Positions 43,401 through 51,569 are shown, counted from the stretch's first letter. The stretch is 64,000 bases of DNA from CAIWHR01 sp963816925 (GCA_963816925.1 CAWFMY010000028.1:124001-188000), one strand, 5' to 3'. The notes: a model not told the origin generated them from the sequence alone. Program-made: numbers and translations.

Positions 43401-46175
43401 CTGGTGCAGGCGCACGCGTATTGGCGCCTCAAGGGACTGGCCGTGGATCTCGTGATCTGGAACGAAGACCACGCGGGATACCGGCAGTTGCTGCAGGACC
43501 AGATCATCGGGCTGGTCGCGGCGCGGGTGGAAGCCCAGTTGATGAACAGGCCGGGCGGTATCTTCGTGCGACCGGGCGACCAGATTTCCGAGGAGGACCG
43601 GGTCCTGGTCGAGTCGGTCGCGCGCGTGATCATCGCCGACGGCAAGGGCACGCTTGCCGAGCAGGTCGCCGGGCGTGCATTGCTGGACGTGCGCACACCG
43701 AACCTCGTGCCAGCGCGCGAGCGCGCGAGCGAGGCCGTCGCGGCCCCCATGCGCAGGCGAACGCTGATCCTCGAAAACGGCCTCGGCGGATTCACGCCCG
43801 ACGGAACCGAATACGTCATCACGACGGAACCGGGCTGCCTGACGCCGGCGCCGTGGGTGAACGTGCTCGCCAATCCGCTCTTCGGCACGATCGTGTCGGA
43901 GAGCGGCGGGTCTTACACATGGAGCGAGAATGCCCATGAATTTCGCCTCACGCCCTGGAGCAACGATCCGGTGAGCGATTCCGGCGGCGAAGCGCTCTAT
44001 CTGCGTGACGAGGACAGCGGCCACTACTGGTCGGCGACACCGTTGCCTTCACGCGGTCGAACTCCGTACGTCACGCGGCACGGGTTCGGCTACACGGTCT
44101 TCGAGCACGACGAGGACGGAATCCTCACGGAGCTGTGGGTGTACGTCGCGCGCGATGCGGCGGTCAAGTTCTCGTTGTTGAACATCCGCAATGCGTCAGG
44201 CCGCGTGCGGCGGATTTCCGTGACCGGATACGTCGAATGGGTGCTGGGCGACGAGCGGGCGAAATCGGTTATGCACGTTGTCACCGAAAAAGAGGGCACG
44301 ACCGGCGCGCTTTTCGCGCGCAATCCCTACAGCGCGGATTTCGGCGCGCGCGTGGCGTTCTTCGACGTCGACGATGCATTGCGCACGATGACCTGCGACC
44401 GCGCCGAATTCATCGGTCGCAACGGTACGTTGGCCGCGCCGGCGGCGATGATGCGCACGCGCCTGTCGGGGAAAGCGGGTCCGGCACTCGATCCTTGCGC
44501 TGCGATTCAGGTGACGCTGGAACTCCAGCCGGAAGACCAGCGCGACGTGACGTTCAGGCTCGGCGTCGGACGCAATGCCGATGATGCGCGACGCCTGGTG
44601 CAGCAGTTCCGCGGCACGACGGCGGCGAAGGCCGCGCTTGAAGACGTGCGCGGGCATTGGCAGCGAACGCTCGGCGCCGTGCGCATTGAAACGCCAGACG
44701 AATCGCTGAACGTGCTGGGCAACGGCTGGCTGCTGTACCAGACGCTCTCGTGCCGCCTGTGGGCGCGCAGCGGTTTCTACCAATCCGGAGGCGCGTTCGG
44801 ATTTCGCGATCAATTGCAAGACGCGCTGGCGCTGGTCCATGCGGAACCACGGCTGACGCGTGCCCAACTCCTCCTCTGTGCGAGCCGCCAGTTCGTCGAA
44901 GGCGATGTCCAGCATTGGTGGCATCCGCCCTCCGGACGCGGCGTGCGAACCCAGTGCTCGGACGACTATCTGTGGCTGCCCCTGGGGATCGCGCGCTACG
45001 TGCTCGCGACGGGAGACTCAAGCGTGCTGGACGAGCCCGTCACGTACCTCGACGGCCGCTCGGTCAATCCCGGCGAGGACTCGTACTACGACCTGCCGGG
45101 CCGATCCCCGGAAGTGGCGAGCCTGTACGACCATGGCGTGCGCGCGATCCAGCATGGTCTGCGGTTCGGGAGCCACGGATTGCCGCTGATCGGTTCCGGG
45201 GACTGGAACGACGGGATGAACCTGGTCGGGATCGAAGGCAAGGGCGAGAGCGTCTGGCTCGGATTTTTCTTGGGCTCGGTGCTCGCGCAATTCGCCGGGG
45301 TGGCACGCCTACGCGGCGATTCGGACTTCGCACGACGGTGCGATCGGGAAAGAGTCGAGCTTGCCGCGAACATCGAATTGCACGGCTGGGATGGCGAGTG
45401 GTATCGGCGCGCGTACTTCGACGACGGTTCGCCGCTGGGGTCGGCGCGCAATAGCGAATGCCGCATCGATTCCGTCGCGCAAAGCTGGGCGGTGCTGTCC
45501 GGCATTGGCGAGGCGAGACGCACGCGCTTGGCCATGGACGCCGTTTACACGCATCTCGTCCGGCGCGACGATGCGCTCATCCAGCTGCTGACGCCACCGT
45601 TCGACACGTCGACACAGTATCCCGGCTACATTCGCGGCTACGTGCCGGGGGTGCGCGAAAACGGCGGCCAGTACACGCACGGCGCGATCTGGTCCGTCAT
45701 GGCATTCGCGGCACTGGGCGACGCACCCCGCGCCTGGGAGTTGATGAACATGATCAATCCGGTCAACCACAGTCGCACGGCCGCCGGCGCCGCGACTTAT
45801 CGCGTGGAGCCGTACGTCGTGGCCGCGGATGTGTACGCGCTGCCGCCGCATACCGGTCGCGGCGGCTGGTCGTGGTACACCGGCTCCGCCGGGTGGATGT
45901 ACCGGCTCATTCTGGAGTCGTTGCTTGGCGTCGAGCTCACGGCCGACAAATTGCGCATCAAGCCCTGCCTGCCCGCAGAGTGGAGGGCGTTCAAGCTGCA
46001 CTATCGCTTTCGGGAAACGCTGTATCGAATCGCCGTTACGCAAGCCCCCGACGCCGAACGCGATTTCGAGGTGCGGGTGGATGGCGAGTTGCAAGCCGAC
46101 AACGCCATTTCGCTGGTCGATAACCACATCGAGCACGAGGTAGAAATCGTCGTGCGATCCGCGCCCGACGGATAG
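37404..46175 (+). CDS. ndvB: Cyclic beta-1,2-glucan synthase (NdvB/ChvB type), GT84-GH94
   Basis: A single intact 2,923-residue inner-membrane enzyme. TTG 37404 is the most upstream start; GTG 37425 is possible. Two membrane helices lie at about 420-483 and more at about 845-880 and 960-1010. The GT84 glycosyltransferase between them carries VITLDTDTELPRD (DxD near residue 650), EGSFIGKGIYDVDAFE and a RRRRWIRGDWQ box near 795. A glycoamylase-like section follows (SESGYNTVDASLNYQYRAFG near 1473, SFMAHHQGMSLLALGHLL near 1565). The C-terminal GH94 phosphorylase module has LIGSGDWNDGMNLVGIEGKG with the catalytic Asp2603 and RGGWSWYTGSAGWMYR near 2820. NdvB-type proteins make, elongate and cyclise osmoregulatory periplasmic beta-1,2-glucans. 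Confidence 0.95.
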   Translation: MKVNDSPVIRQALRLFARLRRDKPPRLLNDLPPLRSELFSAAQMEQHGKTLAVAHKLTSRRGPDQLLPRLAANELVLIDACNLLTAAVRANRRITPAGEWLLDNFYLIEEQIRTAKRHLPRDYSRELPRLAGGPSAGLPRVYDIALETIAHGDGRVDPESLTRFVAAYQSVSPVKLGELWAIPIMLRLALIENLRRVATDVAAGRVDRDLADGWADQMKAIVQSDPKSLVLVIADMARSNPPMTTAFVSELSRRLQGHGPALALPLTWIEQRLSESHLTIEQLVQSGTQLQAANQVSISNSIGSLRFLGAMDWRKFVETMSVVEQKLREDPSGHYGSMDFVTRDQYRHAVEQLAKTGPLPEVEVARRAIQLAHEGAARRDADPRAAHVGFYLVDAGRPLLERAVGVRRSSVAALPRLAARFPVIVYLGAIMTLTGFLSAVVITIAHRNGVPASVLAAVVVLSLVTTSQLAVALVNWLLTLVVTPRTLPRMDFSPGIPRPARTLVVVPAMLTSRKGIEDLAEALEVRYLANQDAHLHFALLTDFLDARDESLAGDADLLRLARDQVSALNEKYASSPDGAARTGHGDIFYLLHRPRAWNARERLWMGYERKRGKLSDLNALLRGQEGARQRFMSVVGDVAALAGVKYVITLDTDTELPRDAARQLVGAMAHPLNLPRYDASLERVTSGYGILQPRIVTSLPGSNRSRFTRLFGGESGIDPYTRAVSDVYQDGFGEGSFIGKGIYDVDAFELALNGRFPENRILSHDLLEGSYARSGLITDVQLYDDYPSRYSGDVNRRRRWIRGDWQIAGWLLRRVPQGDGARARNPLSLLSQWKIFDNLRRSLVPPALLLLLLLGWTVLAPAWGWSLIVLGIVLVPSLIASLADLLQKPDELPLTQHLVLVARNALRHAAQLAFSIACLPHEAWFNTDAIVRTHWRMLISRRRLLEWTPSSEQDLRDRTTLAASFAAMWVAPVTAVAVGAYLWVRTPAVLPVAGPFLLLWLVAPAVAWWLSRPLLPHVAKLAPDQIDFLRKLARRTWAYFETFVGPADHWLPPDNYQEVPTGTLAHRTSPTNMGMALLADLAAYDFGYLPAGRLVERVTHTLRTMQSLERYQGHFYNWYDTQSLVPLSPRYISSVDSGNLAGHLLTLRAGLLALPDDKILELRVFAGFVDTAGVLVEALGADVPAAVAQLVRDVDSAFDSRPATAATAHYWLTRLAADIAAVVAHFTAPTGNEETPSAVNEAHAWVRALAGQCESAVAELKLFAPWLERPDLERLLVELPALAPNPTLRELAHLMPEVDTQIERLRGAAATTAERERLDDVAREISGATVCAQERIAAIGRIAAQCDDLAHMDFGFLYDRTRHLFAVGYNVDERQRDGSFYDLLASEARFSSFVAIAQGGVPQESWFALGRLLVTAGDRPILLSWSGSMFEYLMPLLVMPTYENTLLDETCRAAVERQIAHGRKLGVPWGMSESGYNTVDASLNYQYRAFGVPGLGLKRGLAEDVVIAPYATVLALMVAPEAACQNLERLAAEGLAGRFGLFEAIDYTPARLPRGQSSAVVRSFMAHHQGMSLLALGHLLHDRPMQKRFASDPLFQATLLLLQERIPKSVASFPQIADLAEIRSNVSETEMPVRVIANPATAVPEVQLLSNGRYHVMVTNAGGGSSRWNDLAITRWREDATRDNWGTFCYLRDVASGDYWSTAHQPVGKPADHYEAIFSEGRAEFRRRDQGLDVHTEIAVSPEDDIELRRTRIVNRSRVRKVIEVTSYTEVVLATPAADASHPAFSNLFVQTEIARRERAILCTRRPRSPTEHVPWMFHLMAAHGAPATDASYETDRMRFVGRGNTPAAPRAMLDPAPLSGTEGSVLDPIVAIRILVTLEPEQAATIDMVYGVAASRAAATQLIRKYQDPRLADRVVELAWTHAQVVLRQINATDADARLYARLANSIVFANASLRADPAVIARNRRGQSGLWGYAISGDLPIVLLRIADAANIDLARQLVQAHAYWRLKGLAVDLVIWNEDHAGYRQLLQDQIIGLVAARVEAQLMNRPGGIFVRPGDQISEEDRVLVESVARVIIADGKGTLAEQVAGRALLDVRTPNLVPARERASEAVAAPMRRRTLILENGLGGFTPDGTEYVITTEPGCLTPAPWVNVLANPLFGTIVSESGGSYTWSENAHEFRLTPWSNDPVSDSGGEALYLRDEDSGHYWSATPLPSRGRTPYVTRHGFGYTVFEHDEDGILTELWVYVARDAAVKFSLLNIRNASGRVRRISVTGYVEWVLGDERAKSVMHVVTEKEGTTGALFARNPYSADFGARVAFFDVDDALRTMTCDRAEFIGRNGTLAAPAAMMRTRLSGKAGPALDPCAAIQVTLELQPEDQRDVTFRLGVGRNADDARRLVQQFRGTTAAKAALEDVRGHWQRTLGAVRIETPDESLNVLGNGWLLYQTLSCRLWARSGFYQSGGAFGFRDQLQDALALVHAEPRLTRAQLLLCASRQFVEGDVQHWWHPPSGRGVRTQCSDDYLWLPLGIARYVLATGDSSVLDEPVTYLDGRSVNPGEDSYYDLPGRSPEVASLYDHGVRAIQHGLRFGSHGLPLIGSGDWNDGMNLVGIEGKGESVWLGFFLGSVLAQFAGVARLRGDSDFARRCDRERVELAANIELHGWDGEWYRRAYFDDGSPLGSARNSECRIDSVAQSWAVLSGIGEARRTRLAMDAVYTHLVRRDDALIQLLTPPFDTSTQYPGYIRGYVPGVRENGGQYTHGAIWSVMAFAALGDAPRAWELMNMINPVNHSRTAAGAATYRVEPYVVAADVYALPPHTGRGGWSWYTGSAGWMYRLILESLLGVELTADKLRIKPCLPAEWRAFKLHYRFRETLYRIAVTQAPDAERDFEVRVDGELQADNAISLVDNHIEHEVEIVVRSAPDG

Positions 46176-46365
46176 GCCCGTGCAGCGCAGTCGCCTATCG
46201 ACGGCGGCCCGGCACCCTTCGGGGCGTCCAAAAAGAGCCATGGCCAACGCCCGCGGAAGCCCCGGCCATTGCATCTTTCCCGGCAGCCCGCTATCGTCCG
46301 TGGCGGCGAAACACCCCCAAGAGACGGTCATGTCCGGGACGGGGATCAACTGGAGGAGGTGCAGG

Positions 46366-47376
46366 ATGAAAGTCGCAAACGCAGGACGCAGGATGCTGTT
46401 GGGCGCGCTGGCGGTCTTCGCGGCGACAGGCTGGATGGCGGGCGCTGGAGCACAGAATCGCACGTTCAGCTTCGCGTACGACCAGCCACCGACGACGGCC
46501 TACGGCATCGCCGCCAACATCTTCGACGCCAAGCTCAAGGAACTGAGCGGCGGCACGATGAGCATCAACCAGTTTCCGGGCGCGCAGCTGGGCCAGGAAC
46601 CGCAGATGCTGCAGAAGATGCGTGCCGGCGACATCGATTTCGTCATCACGTCGACGGCGAACGCATCGACGGTGGCACCGCAAGCCGGCGTGTTCTCGAT
46701 CCACTTCATCTTCCGCGACCAGGCGCATCTGCAGAAGGTGCTCGCCGACCCGGCGATCGCCGCGGAATTCCGCGAAATGGTCAAGGAGCAGGTGCAGGGT
46801 GCGCAGGTACTGGGTCTCCTGACGATGGGCATGCGCAACATGTACAGCAAGAAGGAAGTGAAATCGATCGACGACATCAAAGGTCAGAAGGTGCGAGTCC
46901 AGGCGACCAAGACCGAGGACACGCTTTTCCCCGCCTATGGCGCGCAAACCGTGCACATGCCCTTCGGCGAGGTCTACACGTCGCTGCAGACGGGTGTCGT
47001 GAACGTCGCTGAAAACGGCGTCAACGTCTACCTCGCCAACAAGCACTACGAGGTCGCGCCCATCCTGTCGATGACCGAGCACGAAGCCAACAATAACGCC
47101 CTGTGGGTCAGCGACAAGACCTGGAACAGCTTGACGCCGCAGCAACAAGGATGGGTGCAGGCGGCGGCGGCCGAAGTGAGCAAGAACGAGCCGGCGCTCG
47201 CTCTCAAACTCGAAAAAGATTCGGCGGACAAGCTGAAGACCATGGGCGTCAAGGTCGTCGAGGGCGTCGACAAGACGGGCTTCATGAAGGCGGCGCAACC
47301 CGTCCAGGATCAGCTGGCGGCCGAGCTTGGCCCGCACGCGGTCAAGCTCCTCAAGATGGTTCGCGACGTAAAGTAG
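46366..47376 (+). CDS. dctP: TRAP transporter substrate-binding protein (DctP family)
   Basis: 336 residues. ATG 46366 is chosen because GGAGGAGGT lies six bases upstream; ATG 46330 would add 12 residues. Signal peptide: RMLLGALAVFAATGWMAGAG-A. The mature part has the DctP pattern: FAYDQPPTTAYGIAANIFDA, GAQLGQEPQMLQKMRAGDID, the ligand-arginine region DIKGQKVRVQATKTEDTLFP, VHMPFGEVYTSLQTGVVNVA, and PILSMTEHEANNNALWVSDK. It delivers an organic acid to the DctQM permease encoded after it. Ligand unknown. A hairpin 17 bases past the stop may set its higher expression over the permease genes. Confidence 0.95.
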   Translation: MKVANAGRRMLLGALAVFAATGWMAGAGAQNRTFSFAYDQPPTTAYGIAANIFDAKLKELSGGTMSINQFPGAQLGQEPQMLQKMRAGDIDFVITSTANASTVAPQAGVFSIHFIFRDQAHLQKVLADPAIAAEFREMVKEQVQGAQVLGLLTMGMRNMYSKKEVKSIDDIKGQKVRVQATKTEDTLFPAYGAQTVHMPFGEVYTSLQTGVVNVAENGVNVYLANKHYEVAPILSMTEHEANNNALWVSDKTWNSLTPQQQGWVQAAAAEVSKNEPALALKLEKDSADKLKTMGVKVVEGVDKTGFMKAAQPVQDQLAAELGPHAVKLLKMVRDVK

Positions 47377-47392
47377 CGGCTCGTTCCCGACG

Positions 47393-47421
47393 CCGAGGGC
47401 GGCGCTTCGCGTCGCCCTCGG
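47393..47421 (+). promoter_or_regulatory. Intercistronic hairpin between dctP and dctQ
   Basis: CCGAGGGCG-(11 nt)-CGCCCTCGG is a perfect 9-bp stem, and the loop GCGCTTCGCGT can extend the pairing around CTTC. It is followed by GACCCTTTCG rather than a T run, so it is better read as an mRNA stability or partial attenuation element than as a full terminator. Confidence 0.6.
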
Positions 47422-47452
47422 GACCCTTTCGTCGCCCGCAAGTCTCCCCGTC

Positions 47453-48004
47453 ATGGCCGACCAGCGCGCACTCATCCTGCAGCGTCACCGCCACCTGAAG
47501 TGGAAGGCGTTCGACTGGCTCGAGGCCGCGCTCATGGTCCTTTGCGGCGTCTGCATCTTCATGTTCACGCTGACCGTGTTTTGCGACGTCGTCACGCGCA
47601 CGCTGGGCGTGCCCTGGCTGTGGCTGCAGCAGGTCACCACGGCGTTCTTCGCGTGGGGAGTTTTTGTCGGGATGGCCGCGGCGACGCGCCGCAACGACCA
47701 TTTCTACCTCACCGAGATCACCAAGCGGATGACCGGCGCGCCGCGCAGCTTCATCGAGATCACCAATCGGCTGATCGTGCTGGTCGTGTCGCTGCTGCTC
47801 GTCTGGTTCGGCTGGAAGAACGCCGTCCTCGATCTTGGCAGCTACCGGATGCCCTCGCTGCTCCCGTTGACGATCTACACTGCCATCGTCCCTGCAGCGG
47901 GCGTGCTGATCGCGCTGTTCACGATCGAGCAGCTCGTCAATGGCTGGAAACACGGATTCGAAGGCCCCGAAGACAGCGAGCTGATCCCGGTGATCATCGA
48001 ATGA
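47453..48004 (+). CDS. dctQ: TRAP transporter small permease subunit (DctQ)
   Basis: 183 residues with four membrane helices: ALMVLCGVCIFMFTLTVFCD, WLWLQQVTTAFFAWGVFVGM, IVLVVSLLLVWFGWKNAVLD-type and TIYTAIVPAAGVLIALFTIE. The DctQ motif around DVVTRTLGVPWLWLQQVTTAF (Arg/Thr after helix 1) fits family 4TM TRAP membrane proteins. The stop overlaps the DctM start by ATGA at 48001, so the two permease subunits are coupled. Confidence 0.95.
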   Translation: MADQRALILQRHRHLKWKAFDWLEAALMVLCGVCIFMFTLTVFCDVVTRTLGVPWLWLQQVTTAFFAWGVFVGMAAATRRNDHFYLTEITKRMTGAPRSFIEITNRLIVLVVSLLLVWFGWKNAVLDLGSYRMPSLLPLTIYTAIVPAAGVLIALFTIEQLVNGWKHGFEGPEDSELIPVIIE

Positions 48005-49341
48005 CGCCGGGCGCGATCCTGATCCTGATGGCGGTCCTGTTCCTGGGGTTCGGGTACATGGGCGTGCCGGTGTCGTTCGCGCTGATGGCGGGCGTGTTCG
48101 TCGCGACGGCGTTCACGCAGGTAAGCCTGCAGTCGATGGTCGGCCAGCTCTTCCACGGCATCGATTCGGAGACGCTGCTGGCCGTGCCGTTCTTCCTGCT
48201 GGTGGGCGAGCTGATGGCGTCGTCCGACGTCGTGCATCGAATGATTCGGCTCTCGCAGACGCTGGTCGGCCATTTGCGCGGCGGCCTCGCGCAGGTCGTG
48301 ACGCTCTTCAGCATGTTCTTCGCCGGCATCTCGGGATCGTCGGTGGCCGACGTGGCGATCCTCACGCGCACGGTCGCGCCGCAAATGGACAAGGAGGGCT
48401 ACGACCGCGCGTTCACCGCGGCGCTGATTGCCTCGGCGTCGACGATGGCGAATCTGATCCCGCCCAGCATCATGGCCGTGGTCTACGGCGCTACCGGCAA
48501 CGTCTCGATCGGCGGCCTCTTCCTGGCAGGCGTCGTGCCGGGCGTGCTGATCGGCATCGGGCTCATGGTCTACAGCTATTTCTGGGGGCCGATCGGCGTG
48601 ATGAAAAAGCGCACGCCCTACACGGAGGTCCTGGTTGCGGCGCGCGGCGCGGCCCTCCCGCTGATCATCCCGGTGATCATCATGGGCGGCATCCTGACCG
48701 GCTGGTTCACGCCGACCGAGGCGGGGATGATCGCCTGCGTCTACATCCTGTTCGTGCTGATACCGGTGCTTCGTCCGGGGCACGTCAAAGAGCTGCCGCG
48801 CGACTTCATGTATGCGGGCCTCCTGTATTCGCTGCCGCTCGCGGCCGTCGCCGGTGCTTCGGCGTTCGGGTGGATGGTCGCGTACCTGCGGGGCCCGGAC
48901 ATCGTTGCCGGGTACATCACGTCGTTCGCGGGCACGGATCCCGCGATGATCATGTTCCTGCTCGTCGTGCTGTTCGTCATCGTCGGCGATTTCATCGACG
49001 CGGTGCCCGCGATCATCATCTTCATGCCGATCATCACCAAGCTGACCGAGGTCGGCCATATCAATCCGCTGCACATGGGCGTCGTGATCATCACGACCCT
49101 GGTATTCGGGCTGATCACGCCGCCCTACGGCCTGTCGCTGCTGGTGGCGTCGAAATACGTCGGCGTCGGCTTCGGGCGCGCGGTCGTCCGCTCGCTGCCG
49201 CTATACGGAGTGTTCTTCCTGACGATTGCATTTGTCGTACTCTTTCCCGACATCGTTCTGTGGCTTCCAAAGCAGCTGTTGCCGGAATCGGTCGGCTGCT
49301 TCAAAAGCCCGACGGGGGTGGGCTACATCTGTCCCAAGTGA
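48001..49341 (+). CDS. dctM: TRAP transporter large permease subunit (DctM)
   Basis: 446 residues, about 12 hydrophobic helices. It begins GAILILMAVLFLGFGYMGVP and carries the family signatures LAVPFFLLVGELMASSDVVH, SMFFAGISGSSVADVAILTR, MANLIPPSIMAVVYGATGNV, GWFTPTEAGMIACVYILFVL and VFGLITPPYGLSLLVASKYV. The transporter imports the DctP-bound acid with a sodium gradient. The dioxygenase gene follows after 19 bases, so it is likely in the same operon. Confidence 0.95.
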   Translation: MTPGAILILMAVLFLGFGYMGVPVSFALMAGVFVATAFTQVSLQSMVGQLFHGIDSETLLAVPFFLLVGELMASSDVVHRMIRLSQTLVGHLRGGLAQVVTLFSMFFAGISGSSVADVAILTRTVAPQMDKEGYDRAFTAALIASASTMANLIPPSIMAVVYGATGNVSIGGLFLAGVVPGVLIGIGLMVYSYFWGPIGVMKKRTPYTEVLVAARGAALPLIIPVIIMGGILTGWFTPTEAGMIACVYILFVLIPVLRPGHVKELPRDFMYAGLLYSLPLAAVAGASAFGWMVAYLRGPDIVAGYITSFAGTDPAMIMFLLVVLFVIVGDFIDAVPAIIIFMPIITKLTEVGHINPLHMGVVIITTLVFGLITPPYGLSLLVASKYVGVGFGRAVVRSLPLYGVFFLTIAFVVLFPDIVLWLPKQLLPESVGCFKSPTGVGYICPK

Positions 49342-49360
49342 TTTCTGGCGGAGGCCTGAC

Positions 49361-50230
49361 ATGAATTCCACCGCTGATCTGCGCCTGCCGTTCGCGGTAC
49401 GCCCGCTGACGCCGAATCTCGGTGCCGAGGTCCTGGGCGTCAATCTGGCGAATGGAATATCGGATGAACTGTTCAAGGGCATCTACCAGGCGTTCCTTCG
49501 TTACCAGGTGCTGCTGTTTCCGCCGCAGGACTTGCCGTCCGGCGACCAGGTCGCCTTCGCGCGGCACTTCGGCGAAGTGCAGATCCATGTGATGAACCAG
49601 TATCACGCCGACGGTTATCCGGAGCTCTACCGGCTGTCGAATCTGGACGAGAACGGCAAGCCCAACGGCAAGCATCCGGACAAGGGAACGCTCGCCTGGC
49701 ACACCGATGGCTCCTGGTCGCGCGTCACGGGACAGGCGACGATCATCTACGGCGAAGTCGTTCCGGACGTCGGCGGCGAGACGCATTTCTGCGACATGTA
49801 CGGCGCGTACGATCGCTTGAGCCCGGCCTGGAAAGCGCGCATCGACAGGATGCGGGCGGTGCACAATCTCGATTTCTCGCGTACGCGCCGGCACGGCATC
49901 GACCTCATGACCGAGGAGCAGAAACGCGACAAGCCTCCGGTCGACCAGCCGATCGTGCGCACGCATCCCGAGACGGGACGCAAGTGCATCTATCTTGGCG
50001 ATCATGCGGAGTACATCGTCGGCATGCCGTATGACGAGGGGCGCGAGCTGATCGAAGAGCTGAATGCGCTCGCCGTCCATCCGGACTTGACCTACGAGCA
50101 CCGCTGGAAACCGGGTGAGCTCATCGCCTGGGACAACCGATGCGTGATGCATCGCGCCACGGCCTACGATCCCGCGACGCAGGGCCGCGTCGTGCGTCGG
50201 TGCACCGTACTGGGCGAGATACCCCACTGA
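49361..50230 (+). CDS. TauD/TfdA-family 2-oxoglutarate/Fe(II) dioxygenase
   Basis: 289 residues from ATG 49361 with GGAGG six bases upstream. Iron facial triad: His114 and Asp116 in LAWHTDGSWSRVTG, and His264 in WDNRCVMHRATAYD; the 2-oxoglutarate-binding Arg lies in RVVRRCTVLGE near the end. The start (AVRPLTPNLGAEVLGVNLAN) is typical of the family. Members hydroxylate sulfonates, herbicide acids or carnitine-like compounds. As last gene of the TRAP operon it probably attacks the imported substrate; which acid is unknown. Confidence 0.9.
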   Translation: MNSTADLRLPFAVRPLTPNLGAEVLGVNLANGISDELFKGIYQAFLRYQVLLFPPQDLPSGDQVAFARHFGEVQIHVMNQYHADGYPELYRLSNLDENGKPNGKHPDKGTLAWHTDGSWSRVTGQATIIYGEVVPDVGGETHFCDMYGAYDRLSPAWKARIDRMRAVHNLDFSRTRRHGIDLMTEEQKRDKPPVDQPIVRTHPETGRKCIYLGDHAEYIVGMPYDEGRELIEELNALAVHPDLTYEHRWKPGELIAWDNRCVMHRATAYDPATQGRVVRRCTVLGEIPH

Positions 50231-50486
50231 CGACGCGCAATGTAAGCGCGGAAGCGACCGAATCGGAGCGACGGAAGACGTGCCGTTCGCGAGCTTCAGC
50301 CGCCGCGCGTCGGAAATGTATTGAATGCGGCTGTCGCAACTCTCTACGATGCGGGTGCAGGTTCTCAAGCGCAGTTGTCCCCGCCTTTAGCCGCGTCCGC
50401 GCGGCCCTTGTCTGGTCTTCCTCCCCTTGAAGGTCCTGCCTGCGGGCGTTCTCACGCGCGCAATCACCTTTTTTCAGGAGTGGACA

Positions 50487-50693
50487 ATGAGCACAGGCAG
50501 CGTCAAGTGGTTCAACGATGGCAAGGGCTTTGGATTCATCACGCCGGATACCGGCGGCAAGGACCTGTTCGCGCACTTTTCGGCGATCCAGGGAAGCGGG
50601 CACAAGACGCTGCGTGAAAATCAGAAGGTGTCCTACGACGTCACGATGGGCGCCAAGGGTGAACAAGCCGGGAACATCGTGCCTCTCGACTGA
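50487..50693 (+). CDS. Cold shock protein, CspA family
   Basis: 68 residues from ATG 50487 with AGGAG before it. The cold-shock domain is complete: GSVKWFNDGKGFGFITPD (RNP1), KDLFAHFSAIQG (RNP2), then KVSYDVTMGAKGEQAGNIVP. It binds single-stranded nucleic acid as an RNA chaperone. The 256 bases between the dioxygenase stop and this ATG hold no gene and could include a long 5' leader, as is usual for csp genes. A strong terminator follows. Confidence 0.95.
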   Translation: MSTGSVKWFNDGKGFGFITPDTGGKDLFAHFSAIQGSGHKTLRENQKVSYDVTMGAKGEQAGNIVPLD

Positions 50694-50716
50694 TGTGGCC
50701 GCAGGTTGCCGACGAG

Positions 50717-50744
50717 AGCCCGGGAAACCGGGCTTTTGTTTTTT
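50717..50744 (+). terminator. Intrinsic terminator after the cold shock gene
   Basis: AGCCCGG-GAAA-CCGGGCT is a perfect 7-bp stem with a GAAA tetraloop, followed by TTTGTTTTTT, 23 bases past the stop. Confidence 0.95.
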
Positions 50745-50838
50745 GGGCGCAACCCGTGTCGCCGCGGAGTTCCATCGGCACCCTCGCTGTGTGCGTCCGC
50801 GTACATACGATGGGCGTTGGTCGTCGTATGTTTGCCGC

Positions 50839-51523
50839 ATGTCGATCGCCAACCGACTGCTGGCCACGCTTCCCCGCGCCGCATACGGGCGTCTGCTCCC
50901 AAATCTCGAGCCCGTTACGCTGGAATTCGGAGAGGTGTTGTATGAGCCGGGGGACCCGATCAGGCACGTCTATTTCCCCAACGATTCCCTCGTCTCGCTG
51001 TTGACGGTGGTGGATCATCATCTCGCGCTCGAGGTGGGCATGGTCGGCCGCGAAGGGATGGTCGGCGTTGCCGTCGCACTCGGCATCGCCGCCAGCCCGG
51101 TTCGAGCCATGGTGCAGGGAGCGGGCAACGCCATGCGGATGAAGGCGACGCGCTTTCGGTCGGAATTCGGGCAAAGCGCAATTCCTGCAACGGCAGGTGC
51201 TTCTCTATACGCATGCGTTGATGGCTCAGGTCGCGCAAACCGCCGCCTGCAATCGCTTTCACGTGGTCGAAGCGCGCCTCGCCCGCTGGCTGCTCATGAC
51301 GCGCGATCGGGTTGCCTCCGACCAATTTCACCTGACTCACGAGTTTCTCGGGCACATGCTCGGTGTCCGCCGGGTCGGCGTCACCAACGCCGCACATGCG
51401 CTCAAGCAACGCAAGCTGATCGACTACAGCCGCGGCGACATCGCGATCGTGAATAGGCGCGGCCTGGAGGCCGCGTCGTGCTCGTGCTACGAGGTGGTCA
51501 AGGATCGGTACGATCGGGCCTGA
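50839..51523 (+). CDS. Crp/Fnr-family regulator (one frameshift)
   Basis: Cyclic-nucleotide-binding-fold regulator. ATG 50839 starts SIANRLLATLPRAAYGRLLP, followed by the beta-roll core (LEFGEVLYEPGDPIRHVYFP, GMVGREGMVGVAVALGIA). A one-base shift near 51175 leads into LLYTHALMAQVAQTAACNRF and the winged helix (LARWLLMTRDRVASDQFHLT, HEFLGHMLGVRRVGVTNAAH). The corrected protein has about 228 residues. It lacks the Cys residues of FNR and is of the short type with no clear cAMP pocket. Two homologues lie at 60089 and 63686. It may regulate the adjoining stress genes. Confidence 0.8.
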
Positions 51524-51569
51524 CGCAGGCCATCTGGCCGCCCAGCGTAATGCCGGGCCGGCGACCTGG

